The position numbers and the translations under genes are program-made. This document shows positions 1 to 11,139 of a stretch of 64,000 nucleotides of DNA, piece by piece. The stretch spans positions 248,001-312,000 of the forward strand of contig NW_012236510.1 in the NCBI RefSeq assembly GCF_000787575.1, given 5' to 3'. Position 1 is the stretch's first letter. Every line of letters starts with the position of its first letter. This DNA comes from Acytostelium subglobosum LB1 (lineage: Eukaryota > Evosea > Eumycetozoa > Acytosteliales > Acytosteliaceae). The notes under the pieces were generated by a model, which saw only the letters and a list, made by a program, of their open reading frames with translations, made no database searches and was not told the origin of the DNA.

Positions 1-1
1 C

Positions 2-2916
2 CCGTGGGACGCCCCTGACAAGGACGACGGCATGCCCTACCCCACGGACATCCAGACTGTGAACCAGCTGCTGCGGGCCTACCCCAAGAACCTCTATTAC
101 AAGACAATGTCTGTGGGTGGCCGCAACTGGCTACTGGCCTTCTCGCCCAACGACGACTTCCTTCGCAAGCACTACACATTCTATCCGTTCTTCATTGGCG
201 CTGTGTGTTTGATCATCTCGGTGCTCGTGGCCTTTTGGTTCGGCATCAACACTCGGCACAATGTCAAGCTGGCCGTGACCAACGCCGACCTGCACAAAGA
301 GATCTACAATCGAAAGTTGGCTGAGCGAGCGCTGGCTGAGAGCCAGGAGCGCCTAGAGCTGGCTATGGAGGGCAGTGAGGACGCCGTGTGGGACTGGAAG
401 ATGGACAGCGGCGAGCTGCACATCTCAGCGCGCTGGTTCCAGATACTTCGATCGAGCGAGGACAGCTACCAGAGCAGGTCGCTGTGCGAGGACCTGCGGC
501 AGGAGGAGGAGCGAGGCGTGTCGATCGCCGACGACCTGTACTGCCCCATCACGCTCGAGCCGTCCAAGGGCTCGGCCAACACACATCAGCTGGCTGTGTG
601 GAGCATGCGCAACATGACCCAGCTCATCCATCCCGAGGACAAAGAGAACTTCATCAAGGAGATCAAGAGGACGGTGCGACGCGAGACTGGCATCTTTGAG
701 ATCGAGTGCAGGATGCGCAAGAGCAGTGGTAGTTACCTGTACATCATCATGCGAGGCAAGGTCGTGTCCGAGCTGACCCGGGACTCGATGAGAATGGCTG
801 GCACGCTGAGGGACATCACCAGTCGCAAGGATATGTTGCGATTGATATTGGAGAAGGAGGCGGCGGAGGAGGCCAACAAGGCCAAGTCAGCATTCGTGGC
901 CACTGTGTCACACGAGGTGCGCACGCCACTCTCTGGAGTGATTGGAGTCAGCGATCTTCTCCTAGAGACCACGCTCAACGAAGAGCAACGCGACTATGTA
1001 CAGACCATCCAAAAGTCCTCACAAGCACTCCTGACAATCATCAACGACATCCTTGACTATTCCAAGTTGGAGAGCAAGCAGGTAAGTTATGATCAATCAC
1101 TCATTCAATCAATCATTCAATCAATCATACTGACTATGGGACTATTCCAATCACACTCACATAGCTCAAGATGGAGACGATACCATTCTCGATCGTGGAG
1201 ACGGGAAGAACGGTCATTCACATGCTGTCTGTGGCAGCGAACGATGATGTGGACTTGTTGTTCCGCGCACCGCCAAAGGTACCCAATATTGTGATTGGTG
1301 ACGCGATGCGCGTTAGACAGGTCCTACTAAATCTCATTTCCAATGCAATCAAATTCACATCGCGTGGACATGTCCTGGCGGACATCAGTGTGGTGGAGGC
1401 GCCCGCCGCACTGTCTGAATCACGCGCCAACAACACGATCTACCTGTGCATCACGGTGGAAGACACGGGCATTGGCATCCCGCAATCATTGTTCGAGGCG
1501 ATCTTTGAGCCGTTCTCGCAGGCGGACAACTCGACCACGCGCAAGTATGGTGGCACTGGTCTCGGCCTGTCCATCACCAAGCGTCTGATCGAGGACGTGA
1601 TGGGTGGAACGATACAGGTGAACAGTGTCGTTGGCCAGGGTTCGACATTCAAGTGCACCATCCCCTTTGTCATGTCAAGCACGTCGCCGTCGCAGCTCAG
1701 CATGATCTCGCCCACCTCGCTGCCGCGCTCCATGTTCAGCCGCTCGCCCACGTCCAAGTGGATGGGCGAGGAGTATGACAACAACGTCACAGAGATACTG
1801 AAGCGCAAGCTGTGCATCATCGCCTGTCGCGACAAGGTGAGCGAGCGAGTGCTCAAGGAGCAGCTCGAGTGGCTGGGCCTCACGGTCAAGTCATTCGAGG
1901 AGTACCCGCACCTGGACGCTCTGGCCCACGTCGACCTGGTGATCAGCGACCTCGAGATCTTTGGCGCTGAGCACCGCCACCCCGTACTCAACGCGCCCTA
2001 TGTCATCCTGGCACCGACCAAGTTCAACCTGTCCAAGCAAAGCCAGTACTTCAAGAGTAACAAGAAGTACTCGACCATCCCCGCCGGCGCTGAGTGGATT
2101 CGTCGTCCCGCCCTCACCGACAAGCTGATCCCCATGCTGCTCAAGGTGCTCAAGCCCATCCCGCCGCTGCAGCTGGTGTCTGGTGAGCTGTCCCACCCGC
2201 CCTCCTATGAGCTCACTAGCAGCAACAGCTCGCATCACTCACATCAGCATCAGCACCAGCATGCCAAGGAAGCTGCCCTTATGTCCACGCCGTCGACCCC
2301 CTTCCACGCGTCAATCAATGGAAGTGGTGGCGTCACCAACATGAACAACATCAACATCAACATCAACTGCAGCAATGGCAACAACAACTACAACCTTGGC
2401 AATGGACATGGCAACAATGACATGCTAGCGATGGCCTCGCCAGTGTTCCTCAACCTCAATCACGAGGTGTCATTGTCAAACTCCAATGTGATGCAGACTG
2501 AGTCCATGTCGACATCGGCCCAAGGCGAGTCCACCAACGTCAATCGCGCGCTGTTGGTCGAGGACAATGAGCTGAACCGCAAGGTGATCACACAGCTGCT
2601 CAAGAGGCTTGGTTGGCAGACGGTCGTCGCCGAGAATGGCAAAGAGGCGCTGAAGGAGATCACATCGGAGCGGTGCTACCCCATTGTGTTGATGGATTGC
2701 CAGATGCCGGTACTGGACGGATTCCAAACGACACGAATCATTCGTGCCAAAGAGAAAGAGCTGGGCTGGCAACGCATGAACATCGTGGCTCTCTCCGCTG
2801 GATCATCTTCATCCTTTGTCCAAGACTGTCTCGACTCTGGCATGGATGACTTTGTCAGCAAGCCCATCACTCTGACATGTTTGAACGATGCCTTGCTCAA
2901 GTGGGGAGGCTACTAG
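2..2916 (+). CDS. Hybrid sensor histidine kinase, 5' end outside window
   Basis: The frame is open to the left edge, so the N-terminus is missing. Exons are 2-1081 and 1165-2916 (donor GTAAGT, acceptor CATAG), giving 943 residues. In order: a membrane-proximal extracellular piece resembling the end of a CHASE-type sensor (about 1-60), one membrane helix (63-82), a PAS/PAC fold (about 110-280), a dimerisation domain with H-box SHEVRTPL (His about 304), an ATPase domain with N-box NLISNAIKF and G-boxes DTGIGIP and GGTGLGLSI, a degenerate receiver-like block (nt 1804-2160), an Asn/His-rich linker and a true receiver with LMDCQMP (Asp about 871) and SKP. The protein should autophosphorylate on His and pass phosphate to its own Asp, then through RdeA toward RegA as in the Dictyostelium phosphorelay. 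Which of the many Dhk genes this matches is not clear. An AATAAA lies at 3035. Confidence 0.93.
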
Positions 2917-3153
2917 GTCCCTTGGTCCACGGTCCTTGGTCCCTTGGCCCATCATGGAAACTCATGACGAATGTATGATTTCCCGATTGGATGTCATTGT
3001 TGTGTATGAATGTTGGACTGATTGCGACGAGTGTAATAAAGTTGTTGCAGTTCTGGTTGTCAGGTTATATTAATATCTCTGATTGAGTGATTGTGTGTAA
3101 TGGAATGAATGAGTGAATGATGGTTTGATGACGGGTAATGATCATTAACGTAC

Positions 3154-3214
3154 CATAACCCGACTCACGGGAATGGTCAAACTGCAAAGGGTAGTTGGAC
3201 CTACCCTGGTTATG
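3154..3214. other. Nested inverted repeat (possible small structured RNA)
   Basis: A 7-base arm CATAACC (3154-3160) is complementary to GGTTATG (3208-3214). Inside it, GGGTAG (3189-3194) pairs with CTACCC (3201-3206) across a 6-base loop. The 61-base unit lies between two plus-strand genes and has higher GC than its surroundings. It does not have tRNA A/B boxes. Function unknown. Confidence 0.35.
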
Positions 3215-3286
3215 TTCAAAGGGGTGGGGTGTTCTGATCAATCATTATAAAAATAGATGTGTGAGTGTTTGAGTTTTGATCAAAAA

Positions 3287-3335
3287 AACCTTCTCAAAAC
3301 TATTCCAGAACTTTTGTGTCAGTTTTGAGAAGGTT
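3287..3335. other. Perfect 15-bp hairpin, 19-base loop
   Basis: AACCTTCTCAAAACT (3287-3301) is followed after 19 bases by its exact reverse complement (3321-3335). A perfect 15-bp stem in unique, non-microsatellite sequence is not expected by chance in a region this size. A small-RNA precursor or a remnant of an inverted-repeat element are both possible. I see no target-site duplication. Confidence 0.4.
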
Positions 3336-3671
3336 CTACTCGTTTTTTCACTTGTTCCGTTTAAAGAAATCTGCCAAGTGTTCACGAGAATCATAATCTG
3401 GAGGTATGCCGAGTGAGTGATCTGTACATAGTAGTAGCCCATCATCATCACCCCTACAACTCAAGGTCACGACCCTGACCGACCTACTACCTACTAGAGT
3501 AGTAACGACATAATCTCATTTCTTTTTGTTTATTTAAAGACATGATCAACAGGTCTTTTGAAGTCATTCAATCATTCAATCAATCAATCAATCAATCATC
3601 CAATCAATCATAACAAATCAAACAATAATACTTTAGTATACTTATACATATAAATAATTATAATAATAATA

Positions 3672-4400
3672 ATGGAGCCAAACACTACTACTACATCCGT
3701 TGAGAAGAAGAAGGTCGCCGTCATCATTGGCAGTGGCAGAACCCACAGACATGGAGAGACCATCACCAACTGGTTCGTCGAGACCACCAAGCTTGCTGAG
3801 CTATACAACGTCGAGATCATCGATCTCGTCAAGTGGAACCTCCCATTCTACGACGAGGGTATGTGTTCAATCAATCATTCAATCAATGAATGAGTGGAAT
3901 CATTCCGTCCCATAAACTAACATTCAAACCCCCCACCACACACTCAATCAATCACTTTAGTGTTGGCACCAATGGCCTTGGGCGGTAACTACACTACTGA
4001 GCATGGAAAGAAGTGGCAATCAACTATTGCCTCGATGGACGCTGTTGTCGTCGTGACACCAGAGTACAACCACGGATACACTGCCATCTTTAAGAATGCC
4101 ATTGATTACTTGTACAGAGAGTGGCAAGGAAAGCCCTTGTTGGTCGTGTCCTACGGCTTTGGCGGTGGTGTCAGCGTCAGCCAGCAGGTCGTCGACATCA
4201 TGACCGGCACCAGCCCAATCCAGATGCGTGCCGTTCCCACCCGTCCACAACTCTGCTTCTCGCGTGCCATGTTCAACGAGCAAGGCAAGATTGCCAACTT
4301 TGATGCCTTTGAGGCCCAGCGTGAGAACATCACCAAGTCCATCCAAGAGTTCACCGATTTGATCAACACCCCATTCACATGGCAGCCACCAAAGTGGTAA
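3672..4400 (+). CDS. NADPH-dependent FMN reductase family protein
   Basis: Exons are 3672-3858 and 3961-4400, giving 208 residues. The intron has donor GTATGTG, acceptor CTTTAG and a CAATCAATC-rich body. The flavodoxin-like fold starts with a beta strand and phosphate-binding turn (VAVIIGSGRTHRHGE, about 15-29) and has the family signature TPEYNHGY about two-fifths of the way in, followed by a conserved KNAIDYLYREW helix. Members of this family reduce FMN, quinones or azo dyes with NADPH, and the size fits a cytosolic homodimer. No targeting signal is visible. The true substrate cannot be read from sequence. The leader is AT-rich and the coding part is GC-richer. Confidence 0.9.
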
Positions 4401-4757
4401 ATAATATTATCATTTATATAAAGTTATAAATTATTATTATTCTCTGTCCACAATAATTGATGAGGTCCTCCTCTGAACCCCAGGCTTAGACTCATAGGCC
4501 CTTTGGGCCCTCCAAAAGCCTCAATCACACACCAGGAACAAACAAAAAAAAACAAATCATTTCATTTCATCTTGAACTTGATGGGAACCACCTTGTGATC
4601 AATCATCCAACCATGCCTCTTGCCATCATCAACTCAATTTCAACAACATCACACACTCTCTTTGCACCTCACCTCCATTCATCTTTCATTCACTCAATCA
4701 TTCACTTAACCATTCCATTCAATCATTCAATCAGATATATATATTTATTTAACAACA
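4401..4757. other. Intergenic: 3' end of the reductase gene and leader of gabT
   Basis: AT-rich, with no coding signal. A plus-strand CATTCAATCATTCAATC run at about 4680-4735 lies directly upstream of gabT and matches the leader pattern of other plus-strand genes here. Confidence 0.6.
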
Positions 4758-6402
4758 ATGTTTACAAAGATATTACATCAACCAAAGACAGGTATGTATC
4801 TGTCATTCAATCAATCATTCAATGAAGGTCCTAACATGTGTCATTCATTCATATATTAGGCACTTTGATTAGATATTATTCAAAGACAGTGTTGCCACAG
4901 ACTCCATGTCCAGAGTTCCCAGGTGAGTACCGTGAGCCAATCATCAAGACTGTTATCCCAGGTCCACAATCATTGGAGCTTCAAAAGAAGTTGAACCAAT
5001 ATCAAGATCCAAGAGCCACTCACTTCTTTGCTGATTACTCGTATGTATACATGATTGATTGAAAGTGATTGATTGATTGAATGAATGAGTGTGACTAACT
5101 GATGGAATCATTCCAATCAATCAATCAACAAATAGTAACTCACGTGGAAACTATATTGCTGATGTTGATGGTAATATATTGTTGGATTTATATTGCCAGA
5201 TTGCATCGATTCCAATCGGTTACAACAATCCAGAGTTGATCAAGGCTGCTAAGTCTGACAAGTGGATCTCAACGATCATTAATCGTCCATCATTGGGCGT
5301 GCTCCCTCCAAAGGATTGGCCAGCATTGATCCAGAACTCATTCATGCAGGTCGCACCCAAGGGCCTCAAGAACGTCTTCACGGCCATGTGTGGCTCGTGC
5401 GCCAACGAGTGCGCCTACAAAGCCGTCTTTATGCACTACCAGCACATCAAGCGTGGTGGCGCACCATTTAGCGAGGAGGAGCTCCAGTCCTGCATGAAGA
5501 ACCAGGCACCAGGCTCGCCTGCGCTCTCGATCCTCTCGTTCAAGAAGGCCTTCCACGGCCGCACCTTTGGCACGCTGTCGACCACTCGCTCCAAGGCCAT
5601 CCACAAGCTGGACATCCCGGCGTTTGACTGGCCCGCCGCATCGTTCCCCGACCTCAAGTACCCATTGGAGCAGCACGAGAAGGAGAACAGACAGGAGGAG
5701 GATCGCTGTCTGGCCGAGGTCGAGAAGCTCATCAAGACATGGCACATTCCCGTCGCCGGTCTCATCGTCGAGCCCATACAAGCAGAGGGAGGTGACAACT
5801 GGGCCTCGCCATACTTCTTCCAAGGCCTACGCGAGATCACCCTCAAGCACAACGTGTCATTCATCGTCGACGAGGTGCAGACAGGTATGGGTGTCACTGG
5901 CAAGTTCTGGGCGCACGAGCACTGGAACCTTACCACCCCACCCGACATTGTCACGTTCAGCAAGAAGATGCAGGCGGCTGGCTTCTACCACAACATCAAC
6001 TACCGCCCCTCCGAGTCGTACCGTAACTTCAACACATGGATGGGCGACCCCCTGCGCGCACTCGAGCTTGAGGTTGTCATCGAGCAGATCAAGAAGAACC
6101 ACATCCTGGAGAACGTCACCGTCACGGGCAAGTACCTCAAGAACGGTCTGACCGACTTCCAGAAGAAGTACCCCAAGCTCGTGTCCAACGTGCGTGGAGT
6201 CGGCACCTTCCTCGCCTTCGACTTCCCAACGCCAGCCATCCGTGACCAAGTCGTCGCGTCCCTCCGCGCCAAGGGTGTCGAGACCGGTGGCTGCGGTAAC
6301 AACGCCATCCGTATGCGTCCAATGCTCATCTGTCAGCCCAGCCACATCAACATCTTCTTTGATCGTTTCGACGCCACCCTCAAGGAGCTCGCCAACAAGT
6401 AA
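4758..6402 (+). CDS. gabT: 4-aminobutyrate aminotransferase (GABA transaminase)
   Basis: Three exons (4758-4791, 4860-5040, 5136-6402) give 493 residues, the usual length. The first exon is only 34 bases. The protein is a class III PLP-dependent aminotransferase. It has an N-terminal basic, Ser/Thr/Tyr-containing stretch (TKILHQPKTGTLIRYYSK) that looks like a mitochondrial presequence. The PLP region includes CGSCANE, HGRTFG, the VDEVQTGMG block with the PLP-ring Asp, and the Schiff-base Lys in VTFSKKM. It converts GABA and 2-oxoglutarate to succinic semialdehyde and glutamate in the mitochondrial matrix. Codons are AT-ending in the first 150 residues and switch to strongly GC-ending from about nt 5340. 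A poly(A) signal at 6450 lies in the 85-base gap to the convergent next gene. Confidence 0.95.
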
Positions 6403-6487
6403 CCGCGTCCCCATGCGCCCCATCCACAGACATTTGTTGTTGTTGTTGTAATAAATAAGGCAAAGGAAGGCCGTCGCCAACGCGGCT

Positions 6488-8884
6488 TTATGATGATAAT
6501 GAGTGAGGAGTGAGTAGTAATAGTATCAGGGAGCAGAGGCAGAGGATCAGTTGCAGCGGCAGCAGACGGTGGACACGGCCAGCGAACAGACGTGTGGATG
6601 GCGCGGGGCTCGAGTCGTGATGTTTGATTGTCTTGTGGATGTTGGTGCAGTCGCATGCCTTGGGCAGGTTGAAGTTGGGAATGGCACTGCAGTAGGAGCT
6701 GTCCACGGTGAGGCCCGAGGTGACATTGTAGCACAGGACATAGGCCAACACCGGCTGTTGGTAGTCTGACGACGTCGAGTTCGAGCTGCCCGACTCCTGC
6801 GATGTCTCGTCGGCCTGCGACGTGATGGCAAACTCCTGGGGCTTTGGTTTCTGCTCGCTGCTCGCATCCTGCTGCATGCGACACAATGGGTCGCATGGCT
6901 GCCAGTCCCACTTGTACTTGGAGCAGTATGGCTGTCCTTGGCATGGACGCATGGTCTGGGGCTGGGGCGCGGCAGTGCACATCAAGTTGTCGACGATGCG
7001 CCAGTCAAGCGAGTCGACGCAGGACAACATACGCTGTTGAGTGCCCTCGCCACACGCCGCCGAGCATCCATACCAATCGGTGAAGTCCCAGTGATACTCA
7101 TGCTTGCATGGGTTGTTTGTACAGATCTTGCGCGTGTCTGGCTGCGTAGTCAGGCAGCTCGACTCATTGACGACAGCGCCAAACATGTCCACACAGAAGA
7201 CGGTTCTGGTCTGTATTCCAGCGCCACATATCTGGCTACATCCAGTCCAGCCCTCCTTCGAGATCACCCACTTGGGGCTAACAATCTTGCAAGTCTCGTT
7301 GCCAGTCTTGTGGCCACCTTTCTTTGGCGCGGGCGTGGGATCTGTGGACCCTGCGCTTTGTTCCGATGCGGCTGCGGGTGGTTTCTCCGCGCTGGATGAC
7401 ACGACCGAACTCGAACCCGAACCCTCCTGAGAGGCTTCGGCGGCTGCAGCTGCGGCGGATACGGCGTCACACAATCTTGACGATGCTGGACGCAGGGCCA
7501 TGCATGTGCTCTCAGGCTTGGTGTTGTTCCTGAAGTCCATGCAAGTAACATTCCTGGTCTGCACGAGACAGTGGCTGTCGGGCGACGATGTGCAGTTGGA
7601 CCAGTTGCCAGTGCGCCACAGGGCGACCTCACATGCGTCGGGGTTGACCTTGCCAAAGCCCACACGACCATTGTCCTGATCAAACATCACCATGTACTGG
7701 CGGAGCAGTGGCAGTCCAAGGATCATGTTGTTATCGAATGCCTCGACGATGCCTGGGCACAACTGCTTGCCGTCCAAGATCAGGTAGCCTGGGATGGCAT
7801 TCAGCTCGATCAATGATGTGCCGCGATCCGATGAGAACTCGATCTTGAACGTGGGCAGCAGCGCGTTGATCTCGTCGACGGACAGCGCGTACATTGGGTT
7901 AAGGATGCACTGCTTCTCGGTGAAGAAACGCGCCGATAGGTAGCTGTTGAACTGCTTGAAGCTGGCGAGGAACTGGATGGTCTGATGGAAGATGGACGAG
8001 GGCAGATGCATGACAGGGGTGCGACTGTCAATGCGCGTCTTCCACAGGAATTCGGCCACCTGGTAGATGTGACGCTCGCTCACATAGATGTTGGTCACCT
8101 GGAAGCTGTAGGTCGTGTCCATGATCGGTGTGGTGGCCATCTCTGTCGAGAGGATTGTAGTGTCGACGCCACCCAGCCACAGACGCGGGTTGCCATGGCA
8201 CAAGTTGAGCGAAAACACGCTGGGCACCTTGTTATTCTCACTGTATTGTGTGAGGTAGCCTGTGGCCTCGCGGTTGAATCCAAGGCCAAGAATACCATGA
8301 GCCTTAACTGCCGATGAATCACACTTTGGCAACTCGAATGGTGTAGATTGTGCCGTCACAGAGTATATTAAGTAGTTGAACCCAGTGTTGACAGTTGAGT
8401 TGTCCAGGGTAAGTCTGTCTGATATCGTGGTACTAAGTATGTGTGATTGATTGATGGGTGGGGTTAGTGAGTGGAATGATTCCAGTCATGTCACACATGT
8501 GACTTACGCTTGATAGTATGTTCCATCATTGTATTGGCCTGTGACGCCAACCTCTTGGACGACTGATTGTGGACCAGGAGTGTAGACAGCTAGACCGGGG
8601 ATACATCCAGCCTTGCAAGTCATGCTGGTGATGGCGGTGATTCCATTCTGGGTATCAATGATCAGGTTGATACCAGGTTTTCCACCGACATTGGCCATTG
8701 TACCATATGCTACGAATGGACATGAGTTACCAACAGATATTAATGTAGTCAATGGATAACTCTTTACATTATTGGTGTTATAAGCTTGGACACCATTATC
8801 AAATATATAAAATATAATAAATAATAATAATATTATTGTTGTTATTGTTGATGTTATTGTTGCTGTCCGTCTGTTATTAGACAT
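6488..8884 (-). CDS. Pepsin-like (A1) protein with thrombospondin type 1 repeats, membrane-anchored
   Basis: Exons 8884-8508 and 8432-6488 give 773 residues. A hydrophobic signal anchor (about 10-34) is followed by an A1 aspartic-protease fold (about 50-390). The active-site positions read IDTQNG (Asp about 77) and IDSRTP (Asp about 261), so the aspartates remain but the glycine of each D-T/S-G is gone. The C-terminal lobe keeps CPGIVEAF, MILGLPLLRQY and FDQDNGRVGFG. Then come four Cys/Trp modules of TSP1 type (starts about 403, 520, 580, 636; WTGCSQICGAG and WYGCSAACGEG are clear) separated by an Ala/Ser/Pro linker. The C-terminus is hydrophobic after a basic patch (about 750-773), fitting a membrane or GPI anchor. 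It is probably a surface or secretory protein. Whether it is catalytic is doubtful. It converges on gabT with 85 bases between. Confidence 0.85.
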
Positions 8885-9914
8885 CCTTATATATTTATAT
8901 ATATATATTAATAATTAATAAATAATAATTAATTAAATAATATTAATAATTAATTTCCAGGTTGGATGGAAATTACTTTGTTTGTTGATTGATTGATTGA
9001 GTGAGTGAGTCGAGTTGATTGATTGATATAAGTTGTTGGTTGTCCAATAAATAAATAAATATATAAAGTAGGTGTGATGGTAGGATGGATGGATTGTCGT
9101 TGTTGCTAAAGCATGATGCTGCAGCAGCAGCTGTTGCTGTTGTTATAAACAACCAATATTATTATATTACAACAAGGTCTTTACAGACGACTTGTGGTGG
9201 TAGATTGATTGATGTTGGACGGTGGTGCCAACAACTGCGTGTCTTGCCCAGTCTGGCCATTAACAACAATCAATCAATCACCTGGAGTGAGTGGAGTGAC
9301 AGGTCATGACTTGTGAACAAGATAAAGGAATTAAGTGTGTGTGGACTTGTAAAGTGATGAAGTTGTGGATGTGACGATTGCTGGTATGTACTTATATGTA
9401 CTTGTCTACATATCTTAAATACGTCAACATCCGGCATGCGATCATTATTGTGGGTTTGAGTTATGTGTGTGAGTGCGTTTGCGTGTGTGTGTCATGTGAT
9501 CATCTTAGAAAGAGATATAAGAGTGTGTGAATGATTGATTGTGTGTGTGAGTGTGATGATGTGGGGTGATGTGTTGAAGTGATTGATTGTCCGACAATGT
9601 AAGGTGTAGGTAGACAGTCCAGATGTCCGTAGCATGAACTGAGTGATGGAGATGTCTTGTCTTGTCTTGTCTTCTCGTCCATCCATCACATACATCATGG
9701 TGAAGCTGATCATGGCAGTCATTTCTTAAAAGAAGAATAGGGAGAATAAGAGGAGTAGATGTTATGTTGTAGTCGCGCATTATGTTGTTGTTGTTGTTGT
9801 TGTTGTTACATAATATAGATGAATGGAGTGGAGATGAGGAGGAAGGAAGGAAGGTCTGGATATGTGGATCCTACAAGTTGTCCGTTTGATTGATTGAATG
9901 ATTGATTGAAATGA
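8885..9914. other. Intergenic: promoter of the protease-like gene, 3' flank of the next
   Basis: It contains AT-rich promoter sequence (8885-8960), TGATTGATTGA runs in minus-gene polarity (about 8985-9025), a GTGT-rich stretch (about 9470-9560) and a (CTTGT)n microsatellite at 9655-9670. Small open frames here are low-complexity and not supported. Confidence 0.55.
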
Positions 9915-10962
9915 TTAATTGTTTGTTGAGTGTCGCTGTATGAATATCCATTTGTGTTGAAGATTGGTAAGCTTGGGTGGTATCAACCAACGGTTCTCAG
10001 CAAGACGCGCTGGATCTGGTTCTTGAAGCGATGAGTTTGATTCATTCAAAAGACTGTACTCCCATAGCCCAGTGACCTTGCTCTTGGAATGATGGCAAAC
10101 TAATAGTACATCACGAGGATCAAGCCTCAAGTGTGATTGTGATTTGGATTGAAGTGATGAAGCGTCGTCCACATGATCATAATCATTATTTCCAAGTGTA
10201 ATTGATATTGAGTCATTCGTGTCCATGAAGTGTAGTGATGACGATGATGTCTTGTCTTTGGAATTGAAGTAATGTACATTGATTATGTTGTTTGATGATG
10301 ATGTTGATTGATTGTTGTTGATGACTCCACGATGCATTGAGGACATTGGCAACACAAACCCAATGATCATGGCCCAATGTGGCCGATGTCCATTCTGAAT
10401 ACATGGTCTCCAATTCTTATCTGCGTCATATGGTACCAATATAGGATTGCCTTTTGATAGATGTTGTAATATTTGATTGATTGATGGTTGTTCTTGAACG
10501 ATTGCATCCACATCACTCGTACCAAAGTAGTCCATTGTTATACTGGCCAGATCGAATGCTGAGAACATCTCACCCTCGCGAGAGTATCCCCTCTTGATTG
10601 ACATTTGCAACATATCCATGGCAGCCTCCTCGTACACTCTATCCATCAAATGTTCAATAGCCATCCTTGCGGCGACCAATCCACAACTTATTGTGTGGGT
10701 CAAGGGTCAAGGGTCGAGGGTTAGGGTCGAGGGTCGAATGTCACATGCTCTCATCATTAACATACTTGAATGAACTTTGTAACCTGTATTTGAATATTGG
10801 TAACTTGACTAACCATTTGTCATTCGTGTTGGTATTGCCATCGACTGACCATGAGTATAGTATTGCATTGAGTAGCAATGGAAGCTTGCGAGCCATCTCC
10901 TTCAGACTGATCTCATACTGTACATCCTCAACATTTCGATCAAACTCACGCTCAACCGTCAT
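9915..10962 (-). CDS. Actin maturation protease homologue (ACTMAP/C19orf54 family, C39-like)
   Basis: Exons 10962-10766 and 10686-9915 give 322 residues. Joining them creates the family motif around the catalytic Cys, QSSFNCGLVAARMA (Cys about 67), matching the Q-x-G-P-T-C-G-L-V-A block of ACTMAP. The downstream block NPILVPYDAD and GHRPHWAMIIGF carries the catalytic His (about 169). A later conserved stretch reads LLVCHHSKSKVTGLWEYS. In animals this protease removes the acetylated N-terminal residue of actin during maturation. Dictyostelid actin is also N-terminally trimmed, so the role is likely conserved (inference). The Asn/Ser-rich insert at about 180-240 is a typical dictyostelid insertion. 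The intron is half filled by a heptamer repeat (next entry). Confidence 0.85.
10697..10737 (+). repeat. GGGTCRA heptamer minisatellite with telomere-like unit, inside an intron
   Basis: Six tandem units are GGGTCAA x2, GGGTCGA, GGGTTA, then GGGTCGA x2. The array fills half of the 79-base intron 10687-10765. Read in the gene's sense (minus) it is C-rich (CGACCCT) and ends 9 bases before the 3' splice site. Confidence 0.9.
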
Positions 10963-11139
10963 CCCGTTCGCTAACGTTCCCTTAATATTAATATATCTGA
11001 CTAATATTGAATATAATAATATTAAGATATGTATATATATCTATGATTGATTGATCAAATAAAGTGATCTATCACAAACGAAACAGTGTTGGTGGTGTTT
11101 ATTCCAAAATTGGAAGTGTTTCAAAAGAGTGACCAACAA

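Larger units (their letters stand above)
2917..3671. other. Intergenic region with two inverted-repeat hairpins
   Basis: There is no credible coding frame here. It holds the poly(A) signal of the kinase gene at 3035-3040, the two hairpins listed next, and just before the following gene a CAATCAATC run on the plus strand (about 3565-3610) of the sort seen in leaders and introns across this window. Confidence 0.6.

Noticed and set aside
3101-3240. Possible tRNA around the nested hairpin
   Set aside because: No A-box or GTTCRANNC B-box, and the stems do not form a cloverleaf.
9505-9780. Minus-strand small open frames near the (CTTGT)n repeat
   Set aside because: Low complexity, dominated by simple repeats, no conserved features.
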